Positions 27,627-36,052 of a DNA stretch of 64,000 nucleotides are shown piece by piece. The translations under genes were made by a program, and so were the position numbers. Numbering within the stretch: position 1 is the stretch's first letter; every line of letters starts with the position of its first letter. The notes under the pieces are model-generated. The model was not told the DNA's origin, made no database searches, and saw only the letters and a list, made by a program, of their open reading frames with translations. The DNA lies in NCBI GenBank assembly GCA_964368425.1, contig CAYJAP010000001.1, forward strand, positions 17,712 through 81,711, read 5' to 3'. This DNA is from CAYJAP01 sp964368425. GTDB taxonomy: Bacteria; Bacillota; Clostridia; Christensenellales; UBA1242.

Positions 27627-27947
27627 ATGGACGTTAAAGTAATATCTTCAAGTATGTTTGATGAGGAAGTAAACAACAGCGATAAACCAGTGTTAGTGGA
27701 GTTTTTTGGTTCTTGGTGTATGCCTTGTAAAATGTTGTCAGGAATACTAGATAAAGTGGCTATAGAATTAGCTAATAAGGCTAAAGTAGTTAAACTTGAT
27801 GTAGATGAAAATAAAGAGTTAGCTGCTAAATTCGGTGTTATGACTGTGCCAACTATGTTTGTATTTAAGAACGGAGAACAGTTAGATAAAGCTGTAGGAT
27901 TTAGACAGCAGAAACAGATAGTAGATATGATTACACCATATTTATAA
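27627..27947 (+). CDS. trxA: Thioredoxin
   Basis: 106-aa single thioredoxin domain with active site WCMPC (Cys31, Cys34) and the cis-Pro loop TVPTMFVF. The usual WCGPC Gly is replaced by Met, which is uncommon and may alter redox potential or partner choice. No signal peptide, so cytoplasmic. It lies 9 nt after the ThiF-like gene and 21 nt before the cysteine desulfurase, hinting at a reductant role in sulfur transfer. Confidence 0.92.
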   Translation: MDVKVISSSMFDEEVNNSDKPVLVEFFGSWCMPCKMLSGILDKVAIELANKAKVVKLDVDENKELAAKFGVMTVPTMFVFKNGEQLDKAVGFRQQKQIVDMITPYL

Positions 27948-27968
27948 CCCTTACAAATAGGAGAAAAA

Positions 27969-29156
27969 ATGAACAAACGAGTATATCTAGATAATGCTGC
28001 TACAACACAAGTAAATGGTGAAGTTCTCGCAGAGATGTTACCATACTTTAGTGAGATATATGGCAATGCCAATAGCTTACATGCGTTTGGCAGAAAGGCT
28101 AGTGCAGGTGTGGATAAGGCACGTGATATAATTGCAGATAGTATCAAGTGTGACAGGACAGAGTTGTTCTTTACATCTGGTGGCACTGAAGCTAACAACT
28201 GGGCGATAAAAGGTGTCGCATATGCAAATGCAAAGAGAGGCAAACACATTATAGTAAGCTCGATAGAACACCACTCTGTGATAGATACATGCAAAGAGTT
28301 AGAGAAAGAAGGGTTTGAGCTGACCTATCTTCCAGTAGATACTAACGGATTGGTTTCTGTTACCGATCTTTTGCATGAGCTTAGACCAGACACTATATTA
28401 GTATCCATTATGGCAGTAAACAACGAAGTGGGTACTATTCAACATATTAAAGCGATTGGCAATATCGTGAAAGAATACAAGGCTTATTTCCACACTGATG
28501 CTGTACAGGCAATGAGTGTTATTTCTTTTGACGTGAAAGATATGTACATTGATATGTTATCAATGTCTAGCCATAAAATTCACGGTCCTAAAGGGGTGGG
28601 AGCGCTTTACATAAGGAAGGGCGTGATAGCTAGGAAATTTATGCATGGCGGTGAGCAGGAATTTAACCGAAGAGGAGGAACTATAAATGTTCCTGCAGTA
28701 GTTGGATTTGGTAAAGCTATGGAGCTAAATGTTCGTGATTTAGCTGAGCATAACAAAAGATTGAAAGATGTTTCCTCTTATTTTGTTAAAAAAGCAAGTT
28801 ATGAAATTGACCATATAAAAATTAACGGGAACACCACTCAGAAAGCACCCGGTATTGTTAACATTTCTTTTGACCTCATCGAGGGTGAGAGTATTTTAAT
28901 GATGCTAGACATGGACGCTAACGTAGCTGTTTCAACCGGTTCGGCATGTGCTTCGGGATCGTTACAAAAGTCCTATGTGCTGAAAGCTATGGGAGTTTCA
29001 AGTCAGTTAATTAACGGTGCCGTAAGGTTTTCTTTCGGTACTGATATAACTAAACCAGACGTTGATTACGTTGTTTATCACCTTAAAGCAATAGTAGCCC
29101 GATTGAGAGAAATGAGTCCGCTAAAGAAATCGAAAATTGCAAAGGAGAAAAAATAA
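27969..29156 (+). CDS. Cysteine desulfurase, NifS/IscS type
   Basis: 395-aa PLP enzyme releasing sulfur from cysteine. [12 protein letters not shown] opens the protein, [11 protein letters not shown] follows, and HTDAVQA precedes the PLP-lysine in [12 protein letters not shown]. The catalytic Cys lies in TGSACASG, a long flexible-loop class I context. The C-terminus carries about 20 extra basic residues. It overlaps iscU by one base (TAATG), so the two are co-translated. In many Clostridia mnmA follows this pair; it does not here. Confidence 0.94.
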   Translation: MNKRVYLDNAATTQVNGEVLAEMLPYFSEIYGNANSLHAFGRKASAGVDKARDIIADSIKCDRTELFFTSGGTEANNWAIKGVAYANAKRGKHIIVSSIEHHSVIDTCKELEKEGFELTYLPVDTNGLVSVTDLLHELRPDTILVSIMAVNNEVGTIQHIKAIGNIVKEYKAYFHTDAVQAMSVISFDVKDMYIDMLSMSSHKIHGPKGVGALYIRKGVIARKFMHGGEQEFNRRGGTINVPAVVGFGKAMELNVRDLAEHNKRLKDVSSYFVKKASYEIDHIKINGNTTQKAPGIVNISFDLIEGESILMMLDMDANVAVSTGSACASGSLQKSYVLKAMGVSSQLINGAVRFSFGTDITKPDVDYVVYHLKAIVARLREMSPLKKSKIAKEKK

Positions 29157-29740
29157 TGTACAATGAAAAGGTTATAGAGATTTTTAGAAATCCTAAAAAT
29201 GTCGGTGAAATAAAATCCGCTAGTGGAGTCGGTACAGTAGGGAACGCTTCATGTGGCGACATAATGAAACTGTATATTAAAATCGACGATAAGGAAATAA
29301 TAAAAGACGTTAAATTCCAGACTTTTGGATGTGCTGCTGCTATTGTGTCCTCAAGTATTGCTACAGAGATGATAAAAGGCAAAAGCGTTGAAGAAGCACT
29401 AAATTTGGATAATAACGAAATTATAAAAGAACTAGGGGGCTTGCCTCTACACAAAATACACTGCAGTGTATTAGCTAAAGAAGCCGTTGAAGCTGCTATA
29501 AAAGATTATCGTAGTAAGAAGGGAAAAGGCAGTAAAGCTGTAAAAGCAGATAATAAGAAATCTGAAAGCAACAAGACTGCTGTTAAATCGACAAATAAAC
29601 AAACTACTAAAGTTAAAAAAGTTATAGGTTTAGATGATGTTGATAAGCTGTTAGAGAGTACCAACGAGTTGATTAAACAGATTGAAAAAGACCAGAAAAA
29701 ACGTCAAACAAAAGTAGCTGCTGCTAAAAATAAAAAGTAA
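29156..29740 (+). CDS. iscU: IscU/NifU-type Fe-S scaffold with basic C-terminal extension
   Basis: 194 aa. Residues 1-120 are an IscU fold with all cluster ligands: Cys33 and Asp35 in NASCGD, Cys59 in TFGCAA, His102-Cys103 in KIHCSV. It receives sulfur from the upstream desulfurase to build Fe-S clusters. Residues about 120-194 form an unusual Lys-rich tail with a predicted helical stretch (DDVDKLLESTNELIKQIE); ordinary IscU ends near 125-145. The tail is rich in AAA/AAG codons like its neighbours, so recent fusion is not evident. Confidence 0.92.
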   Translation: MYNEKVIEIFRNPKNVGEIKSASGVGTVGNASCGDIMKLYIKIDDKEIIKDVKFQTFGCAAAIVSSSIATEMIKGKSVEEALNLDNNEIIKELGGLPLHKIHCSVLAKEAVEAAIKDYRSKKGKGSKAVKADNKKSESNKTAVKSTNKQTTKVKKVIGLDDVDKLLESTNELIKQIEKDQKKRQTKVAAAKNKK

Positions 29741-29745
29741 TATAT

Positions 29746-29770
29746 AAAGAGGGGAAGACTCCTCTTTTTT
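29746..29770 (+). terminator. iscU operon terminator
   Basis: AAAGAGG/CCTCTTT stem (29746-29752 with 29761-29767), 8-nt loop, T-run to 29770. Confidence 0.9.
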
Positions 29771-29799
29771 ATACATCTTTTGTAATATTTTGCTATAAA
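29770..29799 (+). promoter_or_regulatory. Possible extended -10 promoter for the 46-aa ORF
   Basis: TGC-TATAAA (29791-29799) with a weak TATACA 18 nt upstream. Confidence 0.45.
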
Positions 29800-29828
29800 T
29801 TGGGGAAATTATTTACAGGAGGTGTAAT

Positions 29829-29969
29829 ATGAGAGATTCATTACTTATAGGTATGGCTGTTGGACTACTATCAGGAGCATTGATAGTAAGCAACAACAAA
29901 AAAGCACAAGAAATGGTTGAAAAAGGTAAGAAACAAGTTAAGAAACAACTAGAAAAGATGAAAAATTAA
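29829..29969 (+). CDS. Small YtxH-like membrane protein
   Basis: 46-aa ORF with a strong AGGAGGTGTAAT site before the ATG. The N-terminus is a short hydrophobic, glycine-rich helix (LLIGMAVGLLSGALIV, residues 5-20). The rest is an amphipathic, Lys-rich helix (KKAQEMVEKGKKQVKKQLEK). This is the layout of YtxH-domain proteins: a membrane anchor plus a charged helix facing the cytoplasm. Function unknown. It stands alone between the iscU terminator and the ruvX promoter. Confidence 0.75.
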   Translation: MRDSLLIGMAVGLLSGALIVSNNKKAQEMVEKGKKQVKKQLEKMKN

Positions 29970-30035
29970 TGTGTTTTTTGTTGAAATAAATAACCAAAAC
30001 CGTTATTTTACTCTCAATAATATAATAGAATATCT

Positions 30036-30063
30036 TTGCAAGAATCCTTTTTTATGCTATAAT
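30036..30063 (+). promoter_or_regulatory. Sigma-A promoter for ruvX
   Basis: TTGCAA (30036-30041), 16 nt, TATAAT (30058-30063), with an extended -10 TGC. The predicted start near 30070 coincides with the ruvX ATG. Confidence 0.75.
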
Positions 30064-30069
30064 CATGCT

Positions 30070-30492
30070 ATGAAGAGTGAGTATTTTAGAGTAATGGGCT
30101 TAGATCTTGGCGAGCGGCGTATAGGTATCGCTTTGAGTGATATAATGGGCATAATCGCTAACGGATATCAGTCATATACTCGTACTTCTCTGCAGGCAGA
30201 TATTCAGCACATTGTTAAGATTGTTCAGGAAAACAATGTCAAAGTGATAGTTTTAGGGTTACCGCTCAACATGAACGGAACAGAAGGGGATGCGGTGAAG
30301 AAAGTAAAGTTCTTTGCTGACGAACTGCGAAAACACACAGACGCAAAAATTGATTTTTATGATGAAAGATTAACAACTTCAACTGCACAAAAAATGTTGA
30401 TATCGGCTGATGTATCAAGAGCAAAAAGGAAATTGGTAGTAGATAAAATTGCTGCGACGATCATCCTGCAAGACTATCTGAATACCCATTAA
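30070..30492 (+). CDS. ruvX: Putative pre-16S rRNA nuclease / Holliday junction resolvase-like YqgF
   Basis: 140 aa with an RNase H-like fold. VMGLDLGERRIGIALSD holds the first catalytic Asp, VLGLPLNMNGTEG is the second strand region, and FYDERLTT and VDKIAATIILQDYL complete the pattern. YqgF processes the 5' end of 16S rRNA. A longer frame runs upstream to 29971, but the ATG at 30070 gives the family's usual N-terminus and lies at the predicted transcription start with no Shine-Dalgarno, suggesting a leaderless mRNA. DUF1292 follows by 12 nt, as in Bacillus yrrK-yrzB. Confidence 0.92.
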   Translation: MKSEYFRVMGLDLGERRIGIALSDIMGIIANGYQSYTRTSLQADIQHIVKIVQENNVKVIVLGLPLNMNGTEGDAVKKVKFFADELRKHTDAKIDFYDERLTTSTAQKMLISADVSRAKRKLVVDKIAATIILQDYLNTH

Positions 30493-30504
30493 AAGGAGAG
30501 AAAA

Positions 30505-30849
30505 ATGGCAAAAGAAACAACAAAAAAAGAAAGTGTTAAAAAGGTAGAGAAGTCACCTATCGAATGTCTTCTAGACGAAAATAATTCCGACGATATCGTT
30601 CTTTATGATGAAAAGAACAAAAAGACAGTTTTTGAGCAGGTTGCAATTATACCTATCGCTTCAAAAATATATGCAATCTTAAAACCTGTTACAAAGCTTG
30701 CAGGTATTGAAGATGACCAGGCAATAGTATTTGCAATAGAGGAAATCGATAACGAAGATGTTCTTGTTGTTGTTGATGAGGATGCTACAATCGATAAAGT
30801 ATTTGAACAGTACTACGAACTATTGAGAGCTGAAGGGGTAGAGGTATAG
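30505..30849 (+). CDS. DUF1292 family protein (YrzB-like)
   Basis: 114-aa acidic protein. A Lys-rich leader (about 20 residues) is followed by the DUF1292 core: IVLYDEKNKKTVFEQVAIIPI, KIYAILKPV and DQAIVFAIEE, ending DEATIDKVFEQYYEL in slightly varied form. Its role is unknown. It is consistently found next to ruvX, and AAAAGGAG precedes the ATG. No membrane segment is visible. Confidence 0.88.
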   Translation: MAKETTKKESVKKVEKSPIECLLDENNSDDIVLYDEKNKKTVFEQVAIIPIASKIYAILKPVTKLAGIEDDQAIVFAIEEIDNEDVLVVVDEDATIDKVFEQYYELLRAEGVEV

Positions 30850-30918
30850 TCTACAACTGAAAAATAACGCTTTTTAGGACATTTAGTAATAAAAACTATA
30901 AATATTTCAATATTTTTA

Positions 30919-30947
30919 TTGCTAATGTTTTTTTTATCTGTTATAAT
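30919..30947 (+). promoter_or_regulatory. Sigma-A promoter for rpsB-tsf
   Basis: TTGCTA (30919-30924), 17 nt, TATAAT (30942-30947). Start near 30954. Confidence 0.85.
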
Positions 30948-30968
30948 AACAACGTTCAAAATTACGCA

Positions 30969-31032
30969 CCTAGATACAATTTAATTGCCGTTGCTCAGAG
31001 ATGAGTTGTAATTAGAGTTATAAAGTTCTAGG
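30969..31032 (+). promoter_or_regulatory. Structured rpsB leader RNA
   Basis: Three nested helices can be drawn: CCTAGA/TCTAGG (30969-30974 with 31027-31032), TACAA/TTGTA (30975-30979 with 31006-31010) and CTCA/TGAG (30994-30997 with 31002-31005, GAGA loop). The outer helix ends beside a first GGGAGG; a second AAGGAGG lies before the ATG. This arrangement suggests S2-type autogenous control, which is inferred. Confidence 0.55.
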
Positions 31033-31055
31033 GAGGAAAAAACAAGGAGGAAAAA

Positions 31056-31826
31056 ATGTCAGTAATTTCGATGAAGCAATTGCTTGAAGCTGGAGTGCAT
31101 TTCGGACACCAAACCCGTAAATGGAACCCAAAGATGGCGCCATATATTTTCACTTCTAGGAATGATATCCACATCATCAACTTAGAAGACACAGTTGTTT
31201 TAGTAGAGAAGGCTTATGCTTTCGTAAAACAACAAGCAGAAGAAAATAAAATTATATTGTTTGTGGGAACTAAAAAACAGGCTCAACAAGCAATAGCTGA
31301 TGAAGCAAAAAGATGTGGAATGTACTATATCAATTCTAGATGGTTAGGTGGTACTCTTACCAACTACAAAACTATCAAATTAAGAATTGAAAGATTAAAC
31401 CAATTGAATAGAATGGAGAAGATTGGTGAGTTTAATTTACTTCCAAAGAAAGAAGTTATTAAGCTAAAGGCAGAGAGAGATAAGCTTGAGAAAAACTTGG
31501 GTGGAATCAAAGATATGCCAAGAATTCCAGATGTACTGTTTGTGGTAGACCCTAAAAAGGAACATATTGCGGTTACAGAGGCAAAAGCTCTAGGACTTCC
31601 AATTGTGTCTTTAGTGGATACTAACTGCGATCCAGAACCAATCGACTATATAATACCAGGCAACGATGATGCTATTAGAGCAATCAGTTTGATTGCAGGA
31701 GCAATGGCTAACGCTGTTATAGAGGCTCGTGAAGGAGTAACTCCTGTAACTGAGGAAGAGAAACCGGCTGAAGAGGTTGTGGCTGAAGTTGCAGCAGTAG
31801 CAGAAATTGAAAAAGAAGAGGAGTAA
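31056..31826 (+). CDS. rpsB: Ribosomal protein uS2
   Basis: 256 aa. The start [25 protein letters not shown] is diagnostic, with [33 protein letters not shown] and [28 protein letters not shown] following. A Glu/Ala-rich tail of about 25 residues ends the protein. It is followed by tsf at 12 nt, the universal rpsB-tsf pair. Confidence 0.97.
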   Translation: MSVISMKQLLEAGVHFGHQTRKWNPKMAPYIFTSRNDIHIINLEDTVVLVEKAYAFVKQQAEENKIILFVGTKKQAQQAIADEAKRCGMYYINSRWLGGTLTNYKTIKLRIERLNQLNRMEKIGEFNLLPKKEVIKLKAERDKLEKNLGGIKDMPRIPDVLFVVDPKKEHIAVTEAKALGLPIVSLVDTNCDPEPIDYIIPGNDDAIRAISLIAGAMANAVIEAREGVTPVTEEEKPAEEVVAEVAAVAEIEKEEE

Positions 31827-31838
31827 TTGGGGGATAAT

Positions 31839-32486
31839 ATGGCATTTACAACAGAAGATATTGTAAAACTACGTAAAAGAACAGGCGCAGGCGTATTAGA
31901 CTGTAAAAAAGCGTTAACTGAAACAAATGGAGATTTAGATAAAGCTGCTGAGTGGCTAAGAGAAAAAGGTATCGCAGCTGCGGCTAAAAAAGCTGATAGA
32001 ATTGCGGCAGAAGGTGTTGTTTACTCGTACATACATATGGGCGGTAAAATAGGCGTTTTAGTAGAAATTAACTGTGAGACAGATTTCGTTGCGAGAAGCG
32101 AGGCTTTCTTAACTCTATGCAAAAATATTTCTATGCACATTGCTGCATCTAAACCAGAATATATCGTTCCAGAAGAAGTTCCAACAGAAGCTCTTGAGCA
32201 TGAAAAAGATATTTTAAGAGCTCAAGCATTAAATGAAGGAAAGCCAGAGAAAGTTATAGAGAAAATGGTTGAAGGTAGAGTGAAGAAATTCTATGCTGAC
32301 GTTTGTTTATTAGAACAACCTTTCGTTATGGACACTGCTAAAACAGTTAGAGAAGTGATGAATGAAGCGATACTAACAATAGGAGAAAAACTTAACATTC
32401 GTCGTTTTACCAGATACGAAATGGGTGAAGGGTTAGAGAAAAGAAAAGATAACTTCGCTGAAGAAGTTATGAGCCAAGTAAATTAG
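31839..32486 (+). CDS. tsf: Elongation factor Ts
   Basis: 215-aa guanine-nucleotide exchange factor for EF-Tu. The N-terminal UBA-like domain includes [20 protein letters not shown], and the core TDFVAR motif lies in [16 protein letters not shown]. The protein is the short form with a reduced second core subdomain (B. subtilis has about 290 residues). GGGGGA upstream of the ATG decides the start. A strong terminator follows, so pyrH, usually next, is not co-transcribed or present here. Confidence 0.96.
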   Translation: MAFTTEDIVKLRKRTGAGVLDCKKALTETNGDLDKAAEWLREKGIAAAAKKADRIAAEGVVYSYIHMGGKIGVLVEINCETDFVARSEAFLTLCKNISMHIAASKPEYIVPEEVPTEALEHEKDILRAQALNEGKPEKVIEKMVEGRVKKFYADVCLLEQPFVMDTAKTVREVMNEAILTIGEKLNIRRFTRYEMGEGLEKRKDNFAEEVMSQVN

Positions 32487-32492
32487 TATAAA

Positions 32493-32519
32493 AGACATCT
32501 ATTCAATAGATGTTTTTTT
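32493..32519 (+). terminator. rpsB-tsf terminator
   Basis: ACATCTAT/ATAGATGT stem (32495-32502 with 32506-32513), 3-nt loop, seven T. Confidence 0.92.
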
Positions 32520-32647
32520 ATCTTTACAGTGATTCTCACTCATCAGCTAAAGGAGTATGAATAGTGGAGTTATTTAATTATTTTTGTTGTAAAAAATTGA
32601 TATTTAAGCAGTTTAATGTTTTTTGATATTCCTTTTATTTGCTATTT

Positions 32648-32678
32648 TTTACACTATCTAGTAGAATTAGTATATAAT
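32648..32678 (+). promoter_or_regulatory. Promoter for the frr-uppS-cdsA-rseP run
   Basis: TTTACA (32648-32653) with TATATA at 17 nt (32671-32676) or the overlapping TATAAT at 19 nt (32673-32678). The 130 nt before it, after the tsf terminator, shows no gene. Confidence 0.6.
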
Positions 32679-32695
32679 TAAAAAAGGTGGAGATT

Positions 32696-33265
32696 ATGGA
32701 TATTGAAGAAATAGATTTTATTTTACTCAATTATGAGGAAAATCTTAACAAAGCAATTACACATTTAGAGTCAGAACTTACCCAGATTAGAACAGGTAGA
32801 GCAAATCCGAAAATTCTAGAGAAGATAATGGTTGACTACTACGGTAACATGACTCCTATAAATCAGATGGCTACTATAAGTGTGCCGGAAGCTAGAATGT
32901 TAATGATATCTGTGTGGGATATATCGGCTTTACGTAATGTTTCGAAAGCTATAGAGGCAGCGAACTTGGGAGTAAATCCCAGTGATGACGGAAGGGTTAT
33001 CAGGCTAAATTTTCCAGCTCTTACGTTAGAGAGAAGAAAGGACTTAGTTAAAGACGTCGGAAAGTTAGTTGAGTCATGTAAGGTTATCTGTAGAAATGAG
33101 AGAAGAGATACATTAGAATCTTTTAAAAAGTTGAAGAAAGACAATAATATTTCAGAAGATGAGTACGAAAGATTGGAAAAAGATGTACAAAAAACATTAG
33201 ATTTGCATATTTCAAAAATAGATGTACTGTTTGATAAGAAACAAAAAGATATTTTAGAAATCTAG
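32696..33265 (+). CDS. frr: Ribosome recycling factor
   Basis: 189 aa. Core motifs are LESELTQIRTGRANPKILEKI, VDYYGNMTPINQMATISVPEARML and SDDGRVIRLNFPALTLERRKDLVK. It releases ribosomes after termination together with EF-G. An in-frame GTG at 32687 overlaps the GGTGGAG binding site, so the ATG at 32696 is used. It is 7 nt upstream of uppS. Confidence 0.97.
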   Translation: MDIEEIDFILLNYEENLNKAITHLESELTQIRTGRANPKILEKIMVDYYGNMTPINQMATISVPEARMLMISVWDISALRNVSKAIEAANLGVNPSDDGRVIRLNFPALTLERRKDLVKDVGKLVESCKVICRNERRDTLESFKKLKKDNNISEDEYERLEKDVQKTLDLHISKIDVLFDKKQKDILEI

Positions 33266-33272
33266 GAGATAT

Positions 33273-33980
33273 ATGGCTGTAAAGACTAAGAAGATAGAAG
33301 TAGTTCCTAAACACATCGCGTTCATCATTGACGGAAATGGACGTTGGGCAAAACAAAAAGGCTTTATGAGATCTTATGGACATCGTAAGGGTATGGAAAG
33401 ATTAGGAGAAGTGATAGAAGACTCTTTTAATTTTGGCATAGAAGTAGTTAGTGTTTACGGGTTCTCTACTGAAAATTGGAATCGTCCTAAAGATGAAGTC
33501 GAATATCTATTTGAATTATTCAGAGAATTTGCAACTAAACAAATCGAGAAACTATGTGAAAAGAACGTCAGGGTTGTAATAATGGGAGATTATACTCAGT
33601 TCCCGAAAGAAGTATCTGATGCTATCACTAATTTAATCAAAAAAACCGCAGGTAATACTGGTAAAGTGCTTAACATGGGATTGAATTACGGTTCTAGAGT
33701 GGAGATTATTAAGGTTGTAAATGAGTTGTTACAAGCAAAAAAAGAGAAGGTTACAGAAAAAGAATTCAGTAATTTGTTGTATACTCGTGAGTTGCCAGAT
33801 CCTGATTTTATAGTTAGAACCAGTGGCGAAAATAGATTAAGTAATTTTATGTTATGGCAAGCTGCGTACAGTGAATTATATTTTCCAAAAGTATATTGGC
33901 CAGATTTTACTAAAAGACATTTAGAAAAGGCATTATTAAACTTTCAGAAGAGGGATAGACGTTACGGCGCTATCAAATAG
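33273..33980 (+). CDS. uppS: Undecaprenyl diphosphate synthase
   Basis: 235-aa cis-prenyltransferase. The catalytic Asp is in HIAFIIDGNGRWAKQKG, with YGFSTENWNRPKDEV, the C-terminal DFIVRTSGENRLSNFMLWQAAYSELYF motif region and W-P-D-F. It makes the C55 lipid carrier for peptidoglycan from FPP and IPP. An isoprenoid supply is therefore required although no MEP genes lie nearby. Confidence 0.97.
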   Translation: MAVKTKKIEVVPKHIAFIIDGNGRWAKQKGFMRSYGHRKGMERLGEVIEDSFNFGIEVVSVYGFSTENWNRPKDEVEYLFELFREFATKQIEKLCEKNVRVVIMGDYTQFPKEVSDAITNLIKKTAGNTGKVLNMGLNYGSRVEIIKVVNELLQAKKEKVTEKEFSNLLYTRELPDPDFIVRTSGENRLSNFMLWQAAYSELYFPKVYWPDFTKRHLEKALLNFQKRDRRYGAIK

Positions 33981-33988
33981 GAGTAGTT

Positions 33989-34900
33989 ATGAAACAGAGA
34001 ATTGGAACAAGTATAGGCATTGTAATCTTGCTAATAGTCGCTTTTGTGACAAAAATATGGACACCATATGTATTCGACGCTATATTCTTAATATTGTCTG
34101 TAGTGGCTGTGTATGAAGTAGCCAAAGTGTTAGATCACGCAGAGAGGCAAAGCAATATAGTGCTAGCCATGTTGTTTCCTATCGCAATATTTGGAGGTTT
34201 AATTTACGGTTTCCTAAGCGACTGGATATGGCAAAGCTATCTTTATTTATATTTACTTACAATGTTAAGTTTATGTCTGGTAAGTTTTATCGTAGGAATG
34301 TTACGTCCTAAAGGCGATATAGAAAGTAAGTTTCGCGCTTCCTTTGACCTCAGTATGAACACAATATTTTTATGTTTCTATCCAAGTATACTGCTGTCAG
34401 CGATGATTATCATCAATCACTTTAACGATTTAGTGATGTCAAGCATAGTTATTAATTCTAATTTTAATATATTCATTCTGCTATTAGTTTTCACTATCAC
34501 TATTCTTACAGATACTATGGCTATGCTATGTGGTAAGACCTTTAAAGGTCCAAAACTCTGTCCGAAAATTAGTCCTAAAAAAACGATCAGCGGAGCGTTA
34601 TTCGGCGTCGTATTTGGTATCACGGGCGCGGTGTTACTATACTTGATATTCAGAACAAGCGATGCTTTTATTGCTGCCTCTGACTATCTAAAGCTAAATG
34701 TGTACTGGATGATTCTGATAGGTGGTGTTGGCTCGGTATTAAGCCAGATGGGAGATATATTTGCGAGCTACATAAAGAGAAAATCGGATGTTAAAGATTA
34801 TGGTCATGTATTGCCTGGACATGGCGGAGTTATGGATAGAATAGATGGATTATTATTTAATGCTATATGGATTTTGTGTATAATATTTGCATTCATTTAA
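33989..34900 (+). CDS. cdsA: Phosphatidate cytidylyltransferase CdsA
   Basis: 303-aa polytopic membrane enzyme (about eight hydrophobic segments) forming CDP-diacylglycerol. The C-terminal signature is split across SQMGDIFASYIKRKSDVKDYG and LPGHGGVMDRIDGLLFNA, carrying the conserved Asp residues. GGAGTAG precedes the ATG. In Firmicutes dxr normally follows; here rseP is next after 41 nt. Confidence 0.95.
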   Translation: MKQRIGTSIGIVILLIVAFVTKIWTPYVFDAIFLILSVVAVYEVAKVLDHAERQSNIVLAMLFPIAIFGGLIYGFLSDWIWQSYLYLYLLTMLSLCLVSFIVGMLRPKGDIESKFRASFDLSMNTIFLCFYPSILLSAMIIINHFNDLVMSSIVINSNFNIFILLLVFTITILTDTMAMLCGKTFKGPKLCPKISPKKTISGALFGVVFGITGAVLLYLIFRTSDAFIAASDYLKLNVYWMILIGGVGSVLSQMGDIFASYIKRKSDVKDYGHVLPGHGGVMDRIDGLLFNAIWILCIIFAFI

Positions 34901-34941
34901 TAATATAATATTGACCTTGGAAAGATAAATAAGGAGACATT

Positions 34942-36030
34942 TTGAATAGTTTACTGCTTAGTTTTTGGGATAAGTTATCATTTTTTGCAACTGCAAGTTT
35001 TTGGACGAAGGTAGGGTTTATTGCTCTTGCCATCGTTATTTTATTGGTTATGATAATGATTCATGAGTTAGGGCATTATACTGCAGGAAAAATATTTAAA
35101 TTTAAAATAAACGAGTTTTCTATAGGTTTTGGTAAAGCAATTTTCAGTAAAACAAATAAGAAGACAGGGGAGAAATTTTCTCTCAGATTAATTCCTTTAG
35201 GCGGTTACTGTGCCTTTGAAGGAGAAGATAAAGACGTAGAGTCCAAGGATAGTTTTAACGCGCAAAAACCGTGGAAGAGATTGATAGTGCTTTTCAGTGG
35301 AGCGCTTTTCAACTTTATATCCGCGATAATAATGAGCGTTATTTTACTTATGGTGGTAGGAAACGGTGTCCCAAAGGTAGCTTATGTTTATGAAAATAAC
35401 ATCAATGATATACAAGTAAACGATGTTATTCTAAAAGTAAACGGCACAAAGCCGGGCTTCTTAAATGGTGGTATTTCGAAACTCATTGGCGATATTGAGG
35501 AAGGAAAAGAAATTACACTACTCATAAAAAGAGATGGTAAAAAACATGAAATAACTGTAAAAGAATACAACTACGATACTAGTAATGAAGAGGCAATAGG
35601 TGTAGGAATTGGAACGGAACTTGTAAAATATAATTTTGGAGAAGCGTTATTATTGGCGACACCTTTCTGCTTTGAAATTGCTTGGCAATGTTTGGTTATT
35701 CTATGGCAGTTAATATCAGGTCAGCTGTCGTTGTCTAATATCGGCGGTCCTATATCCACGGTAAATGCAATAGCAACCGCATCGTCCATGAGTTTGCTGA
35801 ATCTATTACTCTTAGTACCGCTTATAGCCGTTAACTTGGCGGTTTTTAACCTCTTGCCGATACCCGCACTGGACGGTGCTCGAATGCTTTTTGTGTTTAT
35901 AGAATGGATAAGGAAAAAGCCTATCAACAGGGATTTAGAAGCGAAGATTCATGTGGTCGGACTGATTGTGTTATTCTCATTTGTCATTCTGGTTGACATA
36001 CTACAATTATTTGTGTTTAAAATGTTTTAA
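34942..36030 (+). CDS. rseP: Site-2 metalloprotease RseP
   Basis: 362-aa M50 intramembrane protease. The zinc motif is HELGH in MIMIHELGHYTAG, followed by FSIGFGKAIF and RLIPLGGYCAFEGE. A PDZ domain sits at about residues 135-215. The second ligand motif is NLLPIPALDGARM near the C-terminus. The start is TTG with AAGGAG 5-6 nt upstream. The family cleaves membrane proteins such as anti-sigma factors and signal-peptide remnants. Confidence 0.95.
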   Translation: MNSLLLSFWDKLSFFATASFWTKVGFIALAIVILLVMIMIHELGHYTAGKIFKFKINEFSIGFGKAIFSKTNKKTGEKFSLRLIPLGGYCAFEGEDKDVESKDSFNAQKPWKRLIVLFSGALFNFISAIIMSVILLMVVGNGVPKVAYVYENNINDIQVNDVILKVNGTKPGFLNGGISKLIGDIEEGKEITLLIKRDGKKHEITVKEYNYDTSNEEAIGVGIGTELVKYNFGEALLLATPFCFEIAWQCLVILWQLISGQLSLSNIGGPISTVNAIATASSMSLLNLLLLVPLIAVNLAVFNLLPIPALDGARMLFVFIEWIRKKPINRDLEAKIHVVGLIVLFSFVILVDILQLFVFKMF

Positions 36031-36052
36031 ATATATTTAACAAAGGATAAAG

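Noticed and set aside
29971..30069. N-terminal extension of RuvX (33 residues)
   Set aside because: It covers the promoter, lacks a binding site and is not part of the family's N-terminus.
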